DNA of 50,249 nt from Actinomadura sp. 7K507 (lineage in GTDB: Bacteria > Actinomycetota > Actinomycetes > Streptosporangiales > Streptosporangiaceae). The position numbers were made by a program, and so were the translations under genes. The stretch is from the NCBI RefSeq assembly GCF_004348425.1, contig NZ_SMKK01000029.1:1-50249 (forward strand), read 5' to 3'. Below the pieces are notes generated by a model. That model saw nothing but the letters and a program-made list of their open reading frames with translations, was not told where the DNA came from and ran no database searches. Each line of letters starts with the position of its first letter. Positions within the stretch are counted from its first letter, which is position 1. Shown here in pieces: positions 33,585-42,167 of this stretch.

Positions 33585-34565
33585 GTGGCGTTCTTCGTGA
33601 TGCGTTTCGACATGCGGAATCCGGCCGAGGCGGGGACGAGCATGGCCGACCGCTACGAGGCCGCCCTCGACATGGCCGAATGGGCGGATCGCATGGGTTT
33701 CTACACCATCGTCCTGTCCGAGCACCATGGTTCGGAGGACGGCTACCTGCCGAGCGCCCTGACGATGGCGGCCGCGATGGCCGCGCGCACGAAGCGCGTG
33801 CGGATCCGCGTCGCCGCTCTCGTCGCGGCCTTCCACGATCCGGTCCGGCTGGCCGAGGACGCCGCCGTCGTCGACAACCTGTCCCGCGGAAGGCTCGACC
33901 TGGTCGTCGGCGCCGGCTACGTCCCGTCGGAGTTCGACATGTTCGCCGTCGACATCAAGGACAGGGTCCGCCGGACGGTCGAGGCCGTCACGGTGCTGCG
34001 CGATGCCTGGTCGGGACGGCCGTTCGAGCACCGCGGCAGCACGATCAGCGTGACCCCGGCGCCGTGCACTCCGGGCGGTCCGCCCCTGGAACTCGGCGGC
34101 AGCTCCGAAGGCGCCGCGCGGCGCGCGGCCCGGCTCGGCGTCGGCTTCATGGCCGCCGACGCCGGGATCTGGGCGTTCTACCGGGACGAGACGATCCGGC
34201 TCGGCCGCCCGGACCCCGGCCCCTACCTCGGCGGCGACACCGGCTTCGTGCATCTGGCGCACGACGTCGAAGAGGGGTGGCGGCGCATCGGCCCCCACGC
34301 CGTGTACGAGAGCAACGCCTACGGCCGGTGGCTCCACGAGTCCGGTCCGGGCACGGCCGACGTGTACCGGCGGGCGGACTCGGTCGCCGATGTGCGCGCC
34401 TCCGGGCAGTACCGCGTGCTGCGTCCGGACGATCTCGTCGCCGAGCTGGCCGAGCGGGGGCCGCTGGCCATCGGGCTGATGCACCCGATGATGGGCGGCA
34501 TCCCGCCGGAGGTCGCCTGGGACAGCCTGCGCCTCCTCGAAACCGAGGTCCTGCCCAGGCTGTGA
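33585..34565 (+). CDS. LLM-class flavin-dependent oxidoreductase
   Basis: 326 aa luciferase-like monooxygenase/F420 family enzyme: DMAEWADRMGFYTIVLSEHHGSEDGYLPSAL (about 29-59) carries the bacterial-luciferase-type SEHH, then VRIRVAALVAAFHDPVRLAEDAAVVDNLSRGRLDLVVGAGY (about 74-114) and GGPPLELGGSSEGAARRAARLGVGF (about 162-186). The middle region differs from the LLM at 28607, so it is not a recent duplicate. GTG 33585 lies behind GGAGGGGG; an earlier GTG at 33570 has none. A -10 TAGATT (33531-33536) is possible. Substrate and cofactor (FMN or F420) not determinable. Confidence 0.87.
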   Translation: MAFFVMRFDMRNPAEAGTSMADRYEAALDMAEWADRMGFYTIVLSEHHGSEDGYLPSALTMAAAMAARTKRVRIRVAALVAAFHDPVRLAEDAAVVDNLSRGRLDLVVGAGYVPSEFDMFAVDIKDRVRRTVEAVTVLRDAWSGRPFEHRGSTISVTPAPCTPGGPPLELGGSSEGAARRAARLGVGFMAADAGIWAFYRDETIRLGRPDPGPYLGGDTGFVHLAHDVEEGWRRIGPHAVYESNAYGRWLHESGPGTADVYRRADSVADVRASGQYRVLRPDDLVAELAERGPLAIGLMHPMMGGIPPEVAWDSLRLLETEVLPRL

Positions 34566-34605
34566 GCCCTCGGTGCCCAGGTGACGGCTTCGCCGCGACG
34601 GTGGA

Positions 34606-34621
34606 GGTCACCATGGTGACC
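34606..34621. terminator. Perfect 16-bp palindrome between convergent genes
   Basis: GGTCACCATGGTGACC is self-complementary over all 16 bases, and a further GGTCACC follows at 34626-34632 inside the stop region of the minus-strand gene. It could fold as a 6-bp stem with a CATG loop on either strand (bidirectional terminator) or be a protein site. Confidence 0.4.
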
Positions 34622-34627
34622 GGCAGG

Positions 34628-36766
34628 TCACCTCGTGGCATCCCGGGAGGTGTGCGGCCCTTGTGGTCGGGCGGAGGTGGTGGTGTTCCGCTGGGACGCG
34701 CGGGCGCAGGTCAGGGCCAGTAGGGGGAGCAGGGTGATCAGGCCGAAGGTGATCAGGCGGATGCCGTAGTCGTTCACCACGGCGCCGACCGTGCAGGTGG
34801 TCAGGGCCGCGATGAGGGTGGGGCGCAGGGCCGGCCATTCGTGGAGGGCCGCGTCGAGGTAGGGCGGCGAGAAGCGGTCGGGCCATGCCAGGGCCAGGAC
34901 CAGGAGGACGAGGACGGCCGCCGTGCCCCACGCCAAGGGGCCGCCTGCCAGGGAGCCCAGGGCGTAGCCCGCTTTGCGCTCTATGAGCTGCCAGGCTTGG
35001 CCGTCGAGGATCTCCTGGACGAACCGTCCGGCATGGGTGCGGGAGGCCTGGGGGCGCAGCCAGTCGGCGACTCCGACGGCGGCAACCACCGTCACGGCCG
35101 AGGCGGCGACGACCAGCAGGCGCACCGGGGTCAGGCGGGTCCCGGCGACCGCGAAGGCCAGCACGGCCACACCGGGGATCAGGGCGAGGCCGCCTCCGAC
35201 GTCCGCTCCCCAGGCGGGCCAGGTGTCGACGGCGACCGCGACGGCGCCGATGGCCACCACGGAGACGGTGGCGGCGCGGCGGCGGCCGCGGGAGGCCAGT
35301 TCGGCCGCGGCCGTCCCGGCCAGGACCAGGGCGGCGACGGAGAAGACGGCGAAGGTGGAGTTCCCGAAGCCGTAGTAGCGGCCGCCGTACAGGGCGGACG
35401 GGCCGAACGGGCTGGCGCGGTGCAGGAGGGTGCCGGTCGCGGCGTCCACCACCAGGACGGCGAAGGTGAGGAGGCTGACGGCCATCGGCACCCGCCAGAG
35501 CGGCCGGGGCGGCAGCAGCCGGATCGGGACGGCCGCGGTCGCGACGGTGAGGGCCAAGGCGGTCCAGAGCGTGACGTCCGGCAAGGGGCTGTGCCACCAG
35601 CGGGTCAGCGACACCAGGTACACCGACACCGGCAGCACCGACAGGACGACCGTCGCGTTGATGAAGCGGCGCCTCCAGGGCCGCTTGGTGCGTCCCGCCA
35701 AGCGCCACGCCAGGGCGTACAGGACGAGTTGGGTCGCGGCGACCGCCAAGAGGAGTGTGCCGGCCCAGCGGCGGAGTGTCTGGTCGGTGGTGGTGACGGC
35801 ACCCAGTTCGTGGACGGTCCGGTCCGGGTCGGTGGGGCGTGTCCGGCCGAGGGAGATCGGGGCGCCACTGAATTCGGCGGGTTCGGGGGCGCCGACGGCG
35901 TCCAGGAGGGTGCTCGGGATGTCGAGGAGGCGGACGACTCCGCCCCAGCGGGTCGAGGTGACGGTGAGCAGCGCCGGACGTGACGCGGTCGCGGGGCCGG
36001 CGACCATGCTGACCGCGAGATGCGGCGTTCCGCCGGGCGGTTCGGTGACGCCCTGCACCAGGACGGTGGTGTCCGCGGGGAGGCGTTCCAGGACGCCGCC
36101 CGCGTAGGCGTCGATCTTCGCCAGCGAGCCGAGGCGCCCGGAGCCCGACTCGACGACCTGGCCGGCGTCGATGACGGTGATCGGGCAGTCGAGCGCGGTG
36201 CCGTCCAGGGTGGGGCGGTAGCGCTCGACGGTGCCGTCCGGGCCCGCCAGCGCGATGGCGGCGCCAGGGCCGACGGCGGTCTCGCATCCGTCGTGTTCCG
36301 ACAGTGCCCGGCCGAGTTCTCCCGGACGCGGCGAGAATTCGGATTGCTCCTGGGCCTCCACGAGCCGGGCCCAGCGGTCCACGCGCATGTCCCCGTCGAT
36401 CTTGCGCACCGCCGGGAGCGGAACGCATTCCTCGTCGTCCGTCCGGGGTCCCACGCCGGCCTGCCCGGCGGACAGGGACAGCCAGCCGTCGGACGCGCAG
36501 GCGGAGCCGCCGGTGGTGCGCACCGTCGCGGCGCCGGTGGCGGCGCCGCCGCTCAGCAGGCGCCACAGGTGCGGGGTCTGGTCCGCGCGGATGTCGCCCC
36601 AGGCCAGCCCGGCGACGCCGATCACCACAACGGGCGCCTGGACGGGACGGGCGCCGGTGTCCGAACGTCCCGCGATCTGCACCGCGGCCGAGCCGATGAC
36701 CAAGGACAGGAGCACCGCGCACCACACCACCGCGATCCCGCCCCGCCGCCGCACCTTCTCGATCAT
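34628..36766 (-). CDS. Polytopic membrane protein with alkaline-phosphatase-like ectodomain, function unknown
   Basis: 712 aa. One N-terminal membrane segment (about 10-32), then about 300 hydrophilic residues with the pattern of an alkaline-phosphatase-superfamily domain (APVVVIGVAGLAWGDI followed by TPHLWRLLSGGAATG, near 45-80; and VVRLLDIPSTLLDAVGAPEP near 295). Ten or eleven further membrane helices follow from about residue 330 to 695. The loop FGPSALYGGRYYGFGNSTF (near 454) is conspicuous. I do not recognise a named function; the layout recalls enzymes that modify envelope glycans or lipids. ATG 36766 is preferred because the N-terminal helix follows it directly; an in-frame TTG exists at 36802. 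Confidence 0.75.
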   Translation of the reverse strand: MIEKVRRRGGIAVVWCAVLLSLVIGSAAVQIAGRSDTGARPVQAPVVVIGVAGLAWGDIRADQTPHLWRLLSGGAATGAATVRTTGGSACASDGWLSLSAGQAGVGPRTDDEECVPLPAVRKIDGDMRVDRWARLVEAQEQSEFSPRPGELGRALSEHDGCETAVGPGAAIALAGPDGTVERYRPTLDGTALDCPITVIDAGQVVESGSGRLGSLAKIDAYAGGVLERLPADTTVLVQGVTEPPGGTPHLAVSMVAGPATASRPALLTVTSTRWGGVVRLLDIPSTLLDAVGAPEPAEFSGAPISLGRTRPTDPDRTVHELGAVTTTDQTLRRWAGTLLLAVAATQLVLYALAWRLAGRTKRPWRRRFINATVVLSVLPVSVYLVSLTRWWHSPLPDVTLWTALALTVATAAVPIRLLPPRPLWRVPMAVSLLTFAVLVVDAATGTLLHRASPFGPSALYGGRYYGFGNSTFAVFSVAALVLAGTAAAELASRGRRRAATVSVVAIGAVAVAVDTWPAWGADVGGGLALIPGVAVLAFAVAGTRLTPVRLLVVAASAVTVVAAVGVADWLRPQASRTHAGRFVQEILDGQAWQLIERKAGYALGSLAGGPLAWGTAAVLVLLVLALAWPDRFSPPYLDAALHEWPALRPTLIAALTTCTVGAVVNDYGIRLITFGLITLLPLLALTCARASQRNTTTSARPQGPHTSRDATR

Positions 36767-36836
36767 GCGACTCAGACTGCGGTGCCGGGCCCCGACCGGC
36801 AACCCGAATGCCGGATGTCCCCGGGGAGGACGGTGC

Positions 36837-37448
36837 CTAGCCGGTCCCGGCGGGGTCGGGGCGGCGGGTCATGCACCAGGTGCGGGGGCCGCCGCCGGGC
36901 AGGTGGACGTCCGCGACGACCTCGAAGCCGGACCGCGCGTAGAACCGGACGTTGCGTTCGTCGGCGGTCTCCAGGTAGGCGTCATGGCCGGTCCGGTCGG
37001 CTTCGGCGAGACCCGGAGCCAGGACGGCGCGGCCGAGACCGCGTCCCTGGTGGTCGTGGCGGACGCCGATGGTGGCCAGGAACCAGGAGGGCTCGGACGG
37101 GCGGTAGGGCGCGAGGAACTCCTCGGCCTCGATGGCGTGCGCGGCGCGGTCGCCGTAGAGGGCGGCGAGCTCGGAGTTGGTGAACACCTCGGGCGGGACG
37201 TCGGTGCCGGGCGTCGTCCACACGGCCACGGCGGCGTTGCCGCCGGCGGTCCAGACGCGGCCGTAGGGAAGGCCGACGCGTTCGGTGAAGTAGAGCTGGA
37301 GTGCGCGCAGGCGGCGCGGGTGGTCGTCGGCGGCGACGGTCCAGCGGGTCCAGGGATAGTCGGCGAACGCGTCCGCCAGGGTGTCGGCGATGGCGGGCAG
37401 GTCCGCGGGTCCGGCGAGACGCGCCCCGGCACTGTTGTCGATCATCAC
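36837..37448 (-). CDS. GNAT-family N-acetyltransferase
   Basis: 203 aa. The acetyl-CoA binding core is clear: WFLATIGVRHDHQGRGLGRAVLAPGL (about 121-146) gives the Q/R-x-x-G-x-G/A loop, followed by YLETADERNVRFYARSGFEVV (about 157-177). The N-terminal DLPAIADTLADAFADYPWTRW is typical of actinobacterial GNATs near antibiotic or housekeeping loci. Start may be GTG 37448 or the adjacent ATG 37445; TAGCCT lies 5 nt above the GTG. Acceptor unknown. Confidence 0.88.
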   Translation of the reverse strand: MMIDNSAGARLAGPADLPAIADTLADAFADYPWTRWTVAADDHPRRLRALQLYFTERVGLPYGRVWTAGGNAAVAVWTTPGTDVPPEVFTNSELAALYGDRAAHAIEAEEFLAPYRPSEPSWFLATIGVRHDHQGRGLGRAVLAPGLAEADRTGHDAYLETADERNVRFYARSGFEVVADVHLPGGGPRTWCMTRRPDPAGTG

Positions 37449-37512
37449 GGCCCAGGCTAGGAGGGAGTTCGGCCGATACCAAACCGGTTTCCGGACGGCC
37501 CGAGATCTCCGG

Positions 37513-38076
37513 CTATCCGGCGTGGTCGAGGTGCCACGCGGCGGCGGTCCTCCGCCACAGCACGTGCCTTTTCAGGCGGTGGCCGTCAGCGACGAGCGGA
37601 TGGTCGAAGTCGTCGGCGGTGTCGTGGGTCATGCCGATCCGCTTCATGACGGCCTGGGATTTGAGATTGGTCGTGCTGGTGAAAGAGACCACCTCGTCGA
37701 GGTGAGCGTCGTCGAACGCGAAGCGCAGAGCGCGGCGGGCGGCCTCGGCGGCGTATCCGTGGCCCCAGGCGGAGCGGGCGAGCCGCCAGCCGATCTCCAC
37801 CGCGGGCGTGAACGGCGCGTCGAAACGCACGACCCCCAAGCCGGTGAATCCGATGAACCGGTTGGTGTCAGCGGTTTCCAGGGCCCAGAAGCCGAAGCCA
37901 TCCTCTTCGAAGCGGGCTTCGATCCCGTTGACCATGGCGTCGCTCTCCACACGGGTCAGCGGGGCGGGGAAATGCTCCATGACCTCGGGATCGGCGTTGA
38001 GGGCGGCGAAAGCCTCCCGGTCGCCCGCTTCCCAGCGACGCAGCACCAGCCTGTCGGTTCGCAGAATTCGACGCAC
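37513..38076 (-). CDS. GNAT-family N-acetyltransferase (RimJ/RimL-like)
   Basis: 187 aa Acetyltransf_3 protein. It opens LRTDRLVLRRWEAGDREAFAALNADPEVMEHFP, the standard RimJ/RimL-like beginning, then IGWRLARSAWGHGYAAEAARRALRFAFDD (about 94-122) with the acetyl-CoA loop, and SFTSTTNLKSQAVMKRIGM (about 130-148). Members acetylate ribosomal protein N-termini or small amines; the target here is unknown. GTG start fits TACAGT 6 nt upstream (leaderless). Not closely similar to the adjacent GNAT. Confidence 0.9.
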   Translation of the reverse strand: MRRILRTDRLVLRRWEAGDREAFAALNADPEVMEHFPAPLTRVESDAMVNGIEARFEEDGFGFWALETADTNRFIGFTGLGVVRFDAPFTPAVEIGWRLARSAWGHGYAAEAARRALRFAFDDAHLDEVVSFTSTTNLKSQAVMKRIGMTHDTADDFDHPLVADGHRLKRHVLWRRTAAAWHLDHAG

Positions 38077-38106
38077 CGGGCGACTGTACAGAATCGTCCG
38101 GCGGTT

Positions 38107-38781
38107 TCAGGCCCGGCGCGGGGTCACCAGGCCGGATTCGTAGGCGAGGACCACGAGCTGGGCGCGGTCGCGGGCCTGGAGCTTCATCATGGCCCGGTTG
38201 ATGTGGGTCTTCGCCGTCACCGGGCTGATCACCATACGGCCGGCGATCTGGTCGTTGGACAGGCCCTGCGCGGCGAGGGCGACGGCCTCGCGTTCACGGT
38301 TGGTCAGCTCCTTCAGGCCCGTGCCGGGGCCCGCGCCGACACCCGTGCCGAGCGGCTGGGAGACGTACCGGTCGATCAGCTTCCTGGTGATCGACGGCGC
38401 GAGCAGCGCGTCGCCCCGGGCGGCGACGCGTACGGAGTGAAGCAGGTCTTCCGGCTCGATGTCCTTGACCAGGAATCCGGCCGCGCCGGCGCGCAGCGCG
38501 TTGAAGACGTACTCGTCGAAGCCGTAGTTGGTCAGGATGACGACGTGCACCCCGGCCAGGGCCGGGTCCGCGGCGATGCGCCGGGTGGTCTCTATGCCGT
38601 CCATGACCGGCATCTGGATGTCGATGAGCGCGATGTCGGGCAGGTGCTCGCCGATGAGCGCCAGGCCCTCCTCGCCGTCGGCGGCTTCGGCGACCACCTC
38701 GATGTCGTCCTCGGCGTCGAGCAGCGCCCGGAATCCCCCTCGGAGGAGCGACTGGTCGTCGCACAGCAGGACGCGGATCAC
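38107..38781 (-). CDS. NarL/FixJ-type response regulator
   Basis: 224 aa. Receiver domain 1-120 with acidic pocket CDDQ (7-10), phospho-acceptor Asp in IALIDIQMPVMDG (near 54) and conserved Lys in FLVKDIEPEDLL (near 105). C-terminal LuxR helix-turn-helix (about 150-215) has LTNREREAVALAAQGLSNDQIAGRMVISPVTAKTHINRAM. GTG 38781 overlaps the histidine-kinase stop (GTGA), so kinase and regulator are translated together. Targets unknown; no adjacent exporter is present. Confidence 0.94.
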   Translation of the reverse strand: MIRVLLCDDQSLLRGGFRALLDAEDDIEVVAEAADGEEGLALIGEHLPDIALIDIQMPVMDGIETTRRIAADPALAGVHVVILTNYGFDEYVFNALRAGAAGFLVKDIEPEDLLHSVRVAARGDALLAPSITRKLIDRYVSQPLGTGVGAGPGTGLKELTNREREAVALAAQGLSNDQIAGRMVISPVTAKTHINRAMMKLQARDRAQLVVLAYESGLVTPRRA

Positions 38782-39908
38782 GACGGCCGGCCCACGGGGA
38801 ACTCGGCCTGGACGCTGAAGCCGCCCTCGCTGCGCGGTTCCGCGCGCAGGCGCCCGCCGAGGGCCGTGACGCGTTCGCGCATTCCGAGGAGCCCGGCGCC
38901 GGGCACCGGCGCGGTGCCCGGCGTGGCCTTGCCGTCGTCATCGACGCTTATGGCGAGGGCGTCCGGGCGGTAGTCGATCCGGATCGACGCCGTGTCCGCG
39001 GCGGCGTGGCGGGCGGTGTTGGTGAGCGCCTCCTGGACGATCCGGTAGGCGGTCCGGTCCACCGCGACCGGCACGTGGTGCCGTTGCCCTTCGATCATCA
39101 GCGTCGTGTTCAGGCCCGTCCCCCGGGCCCGTTCCACCAGGTCCGGGACGTGATCGAGGCCGTGCGACGGGGTTGCGGCGTCGTCGCGCAGGGTGTCCAG
39201 GGTCGCTCGCAGTTCGCGGTTCGCCTCCCGGCCGGCCTCCTGGATCGCCAGCAGCGCCTCCGGTACGTGCTCGCCGCGCTTGCGGGCCAGGTGGACGGCG
39301 ACGCCGGCCTGCACCTTGATGATCGAGATCTGGTGGGTGAGCGAATCGTGCAGCTCCCGCGCGATGTGCAGCCGTTCCTCGGTGGCGCGCAGCCGGGCGG
39401 TCTCCTCCCGGGTGCGCTCGGCCTCGTCCGCCCGCCGCTCGGCCTGCCGCAGCGCCTCGCCCGCGGCGCCGGCGGCGATCAGCCAGGCCACTTCGAGGAC
39501 GCCCCGGGCCTGCGCGAACGCCTCCCCCGCCGACCCGTCCAGCGGGGAGACCATGATCGCGAGCGGGAGGGCGGCCAGCAGGGCGACGCTGGCCGCCGCC
39601 GTGATGATCCGGTGCCCCGCGCGGACGGCGGCGTAGACCGCGAACAGGTACGCGACGGCGGGCACCTCGAAGCCGATCGCCTGGTAGCCGAGCGCGCACA
39701 GCCCGGTGACGGCCAGGACCGGAACCGGGGCCCGGCGGGCGGCGGCCAGCGCCAGGCCGCTCAGCACCACCAGCGCGTAGCCGACTACGCCGAGGTCCGT
39801 GGCGGGGTGATCCCCGACCAGCGCGGTGACCAGCAGCACCGCGGCCACGCAGACCGCGATCCCCCAGCCTCTGACCCTGGTCCAGGCACCGGACAGTCCC
39901 GTGCTCAT
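38778..39908 (-). CDS. Sensor histidine kinase, HisKA_3 (DesK/NarL-type partner)
   Basis: 376 aa membrane sensor: about five or six N-terminal membrane segments (10-165), a short coiled coil, the dimerisation/phospho-acceptor helix LHIARELHDSLTHQISIIKVQAG (His near 199), then HATPase_c with N-box YRIVQEALTNTARHA (near 297) and G-boxes VDDDGKA and GAGLLGMRERV. There is no large extracellular domain, so it likely senses a membrane or intramembrane signal. The mRNA looks leaderless: TAGTGT (39920-39915) is 6 nt from the ATG. Operon with the response regulator downstream. Confidence 0.94.
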   Translation of the reverse strand: MSTGLSGAWTRVRGWGIAVCVAAVLLVTALVGDHPATDLGVVGYALVVLSGLALAAARRAPVPVLAVTGLCALGYQAIGFEVPAVAYLFAVYAAVRAGHRIITAAASVALLAALPLAIMVSPLDGSAGEAFAQARGVLEVAWLIAAGAAGEALRQAERRADEAERTREETARLRATEERLHIARELHDSLTHQISIIKVQAGVAVHLARKRGEHVPEALLAIQEAGREANRELRATLDTLRDDAATPSHGLDHVPDLVERARGTGLNTTLMIEGQRHHVPVAVDRTAYRIVQEALTNTARHAAADTASIRIDYRPDALAISVDDDGKATPGTAPVPGAGLLGMRERVTALGGRLRAEPRSEGGFSVQAEFPVGRPS

Positions 39909-40126
39909 AGGCGAACACTAGCCGCGGTCACCCCGCGTGCGACTCCTGCTCACGGACGAGTGGGCGTCTACCGCGCACGCGGTACTTTCGCGGCGCCTGC
40001 GGCGTGCGCGGTGGCCGGGTGTGCCGTCGGCGGTAGCGCGAACTGACTGCGTCCGGACGACGACCGGCGGCGGGCCCGGCGGACATGATCGGGCCACGTT
40101 CATCCGCAAGAGGGGAAGGGCACCTC

Positions 40127-40510
40127 ATGGCAGTCCCATTCGTGTACACCGTGGCCGAAGCCGTTCTGACCGGGCCGGCCGCCGGTGGCATCGGCACCGG
40201 CGAGGGGCGGACGGGCTCCATCGTCGCCGGGGTGGCGGCGCTGATCGGCGTGGCCATCGGCGGTCTCGCTCTGGCGCGCGCCACCCGCCGTACCGGCGAT
40301 GTTCGGACCGGAGCGATCGCGGCCGGGGTCGCGTCGTTGACCGGGCTGGTCATCGGCGGGCTGCACCTGGCCAACTCCGCCGGTGGTTACGGCACCAGCA
40401 ACGGGCGAGCCGGGGCGATCGTGGCCATCGCGTTGAGCCTGGTCGGCATGGCCCTCGCCGGGCTGGCACTGGCCCGCTCCCGCCGCACGTCCGACCGGCG
40501 AACCGTCTGA
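40127..40510 (+). CDS. Small membrane protein, possibly DUF6223 family
   Basis: 127 aa with an N-terminal hydrophobic stretch and three Gly/Ala-rich membrane helices (about 35-52, 62-80, 97-118), each followed by an Arg-rich turn (ARATRRTGD, ARSRRTSDRR). The helices look like an internal repeat: RTGSIVAGVAALIGVAIGGL, RTGAIAAGVASLTGLVIGGL and RAGAIVAIALSLVGMALAGL. I think it matches the actinobacterial DUF6223 group but cannot confirm this. ATG 40127 has GGGGAAGGG upstream. Divergent from the two-component system. Confidence 0.7.
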   Translation: MAVPFVYTVAEAVLTGPAAGGIGTGEGRTGSIVAGVAALIGVAIGGLALARATRRTGDVRTGAIAAGVASLTGLVIGGLHLANSAGGYGTSNGRAGAIVAIALSLVGMALAGLALARSRRTSDRRTV

Positions 40511-40559
40511 CCGGCGAACCGTCGTGCGCTCCGACATCACCGAGGCGAGAACGCCGGGC

Positions 40560-41033
40560 TCAGCAGGTCTCTTGGGCGACGCGTTCCAGGAGGTGGTCGA
40601 CGGTCGCGACGAAACCGGCCAGCTGGGTCTCGGAGAGGCCGTCGAACAGGCGGACCGCGCCCTCGTCGTACTCGACGCTGAGGCTCCCGACGGTGTCGCG
40701 CCCCCGGTCGGTGAGGTCCACGAGCGTGGCCCGCCGGTCGGCGGGGTGCGGTGCGCGGGCGACGAATCCGTCGGTTTCCAGCGCGTCCACCAGCCCGGTG
40801 ACGTTGCGGGGGGTGACGCCGATCGCTGCGGCGAGTGCCCGCTGGGTCATCGGCCCGCCGTGGTGCAGGTTCCACAGGACCGACGCCCGCGCCCTCGAAA
40901 GCCCGCGCGCGGCCAGCCCGGCCTCCATGAACTGGTGTGTCACCACCGCCAGCGCGAACAGCTTCTCCAGCGCGTGCTCCGCCCCGGCCTCGTCCACAGA
41001 ATCGGAACCAGCATCATTGTGTATGGACTTCAC
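40560..41033 (-). CDS. MarR-family transcriptional regulator
   Basis: 157 aa winged-helix regulator: SRARASVLWNLHHGGPMTQRALAAAIGVTPRNVTGLVDALETDGFVARAPHPADRRATLVDLTDRG contains the full MarR DNA-binding helix and wing (about 50-112). GTG 41033 is chosen because GGGAGG lies about 9 nt upstream; the frame opens earlier at 41060 but would place the ribosome site inside the gene. Divergent from a frameshifted methyltransferase, so that gene may be its normal target. No clean operator was seen. Confidence 0.86.
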   Translation of the reverse strand: MKSIHNDAGSDSVDEAGAEHALEKLFALAVVTHQFMEAGLAARGLSRARASVLWNLHHGGPMTQRALAAAIGVTPRNVTGLVDALETDGFVARAPHPADRRATLVDLTDRGRDTVGSLSVEYDEGAVRLFDGLSETQLAGFVATVDHLLERVAQETC

Positions 41034-41098
41034 TATGTTGTAACCTCCCGATATGAGCATAGTCCCCGTATCCGGCAGGTAGAAGGAGACGGCACCCC

Positions 41099-41772
41099 AT
41101 GGAGCACACCACGGCCCCGAGCGTCCGGCGGGGCCATCCGCTGTTCGCCCGCTTCTATGCCCGCGTCAGCCCGGCCATGGACAAGGGCGGCGTCACCGAG
41201 CACCGCCGGGCGCTGCTGGCCTCGGCCACCGGACGGGTTCTGGAAGTCGGCGCCGGCGCGGGCGCCAACTTCGCCCACTACCCGCCGCAGGTGACCGAAG
41301 TGGTGGCCGTGGAGCCCGAGCCCCTCCTGCGGGCCCTGGCCGAGCGGGCGGCGGCGGACGCCGGGGTCCCGGTCGTTGTCAGGGACGGGGTCGCCGAGCA
41401 TCTGGCCGCCCGGACGCCGACTTCGATGCCGTGGTGGCCTGCATGATGCTGTGCTCGGTACGGGACCGGAAAGCCGCGCTGGCGGAGATGCTCCGCGTCC
41501 TGCGGCCCGGCGGGCGCCTGCATGTGTTCGAGCACGTCCGCGCCGAGGGCGCCGGGCTGCGCGGTGCGCAGCGCGTGCTGGACGCCACCGTGTGGCCGGT
41601 GCTCAACGGCGGCTGCCACCTGGGCACCGACATCGTCGACGCGATCGGCCGCGCCGGGTTCACCGACCTGCGCCTGGAGCGCGTGGACTGGCCCGAGAGC
41701 CGGGTTCCGCTGCCGTTCGTCCCGCACGTCCTGGGCACCGCGACTCGGCCCACCCCCGCCGACCTCCCGTGA
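41099..41772 (+). pseudogene. Class I SAM-dependent methyltransferase, broken by a frameshift
   Basis: Two overlapping frames together encode one methyltransferase of about 224 aa. The 5' part (41099 to about 41410) has the SAM motif RVLEVGAGAGANFAHYP and VVAVEPEPLLRALA, then continues out of frame to a stop at 41444-41446. The 3' part resumes in the next frame near 41411 with DADFDAVVACMMLCSV (motif II), LRPGGRLHVFEHV and a normal end at 41772. Losing one base near CCGCCCGGAC (41407-41416) explains the shift. AAGGAG precedes the ATG. It may be true decay or a base-calling error in GC-rich sequence. Confidence 0.75.
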
Positions 41773-41777
41773 CGGGG

Positions 41778-42167
41778 TCAGGAAGTCCTCTCCGGCGCGG
41801 GTTCGAACAGTTCGACGAGGTTCCCGGCGGGGTCGGTGATCAGGATCTGCCGTCCGCCGGGGCCGGAGACCAGGTCGCTGTGGAAGGTGAGCCCGGCGGT
41901 GCGCAGCCGGTCGATCTCGGCGTCGAGGTCGTCCACGATCAGGTGGATGCGGTTGCGGCCGGGGGTGGCGGGGTCGGGCGTGGCGCGGGCGCCTGAGCTG
42001 GGCGGTCCGGAGAGGAGCAGCCGCAGCGGCCCGCGTACGACGTCGGCGAAGGCGGGCGCGGCGCTCATGCGCACCGTGAACCCGAGATGGGTGGTGTAGA
42101 AGTCGATGGCCGCCTGGACGTCGTCGACGAGGTAGCGGACTCCGGCTAGCTGATCGGGTGTCGTCAT
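41778..42167 (-). CDS. VOC (glyoxalase/bleomycin-resistance) family protein
   Basis: 129 aa single-chain vicinal-oxygen-chelate protein with two beta-alpha-beta units: VRYLVDDVQAAIDFYTTHLGF (about 10-30) and NRIHLIVDDLDAEIDRLRTAGL (about 72-93), ending ILITDPAGNLVELFEP with the late metal-ligand Glu. It overlaps the ArsR-ArsC fusion gene by ATGA, so it belongs to the arsenic operon. It lacks the vicinal Cys pair of ArsI, so a C-As lyase role is not supported; its substrate is unknown. Confidence 0.87.
   Translation of the reverse strand: MTTPDQLAGVRYLVDDVQAAIDFYTTHLGFTVRMSAAPAFADVVRGPLRLLLSGPPSSGARATPDPATPGRNRIHLIVDDLDAEIDRLRTAGLTFHSDLVSGPGGRQILITDPAGNLVELFEPAPERTS

Noticed and set aside
41032..41063. 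ACTATG/CATAGT repeat between marR and the methyltransferase
   Set aside because: Six-base arms 20 nt apart are too weak and too far apart for a typical MarR site, and one arm overlaps the start codon of marR.
41778..42167. The VOC gene as a second ArsI
   Set aside because: It lacks the vicinal Cys-Cys pair and the RPGYA motif found in the true arsI at 45070.
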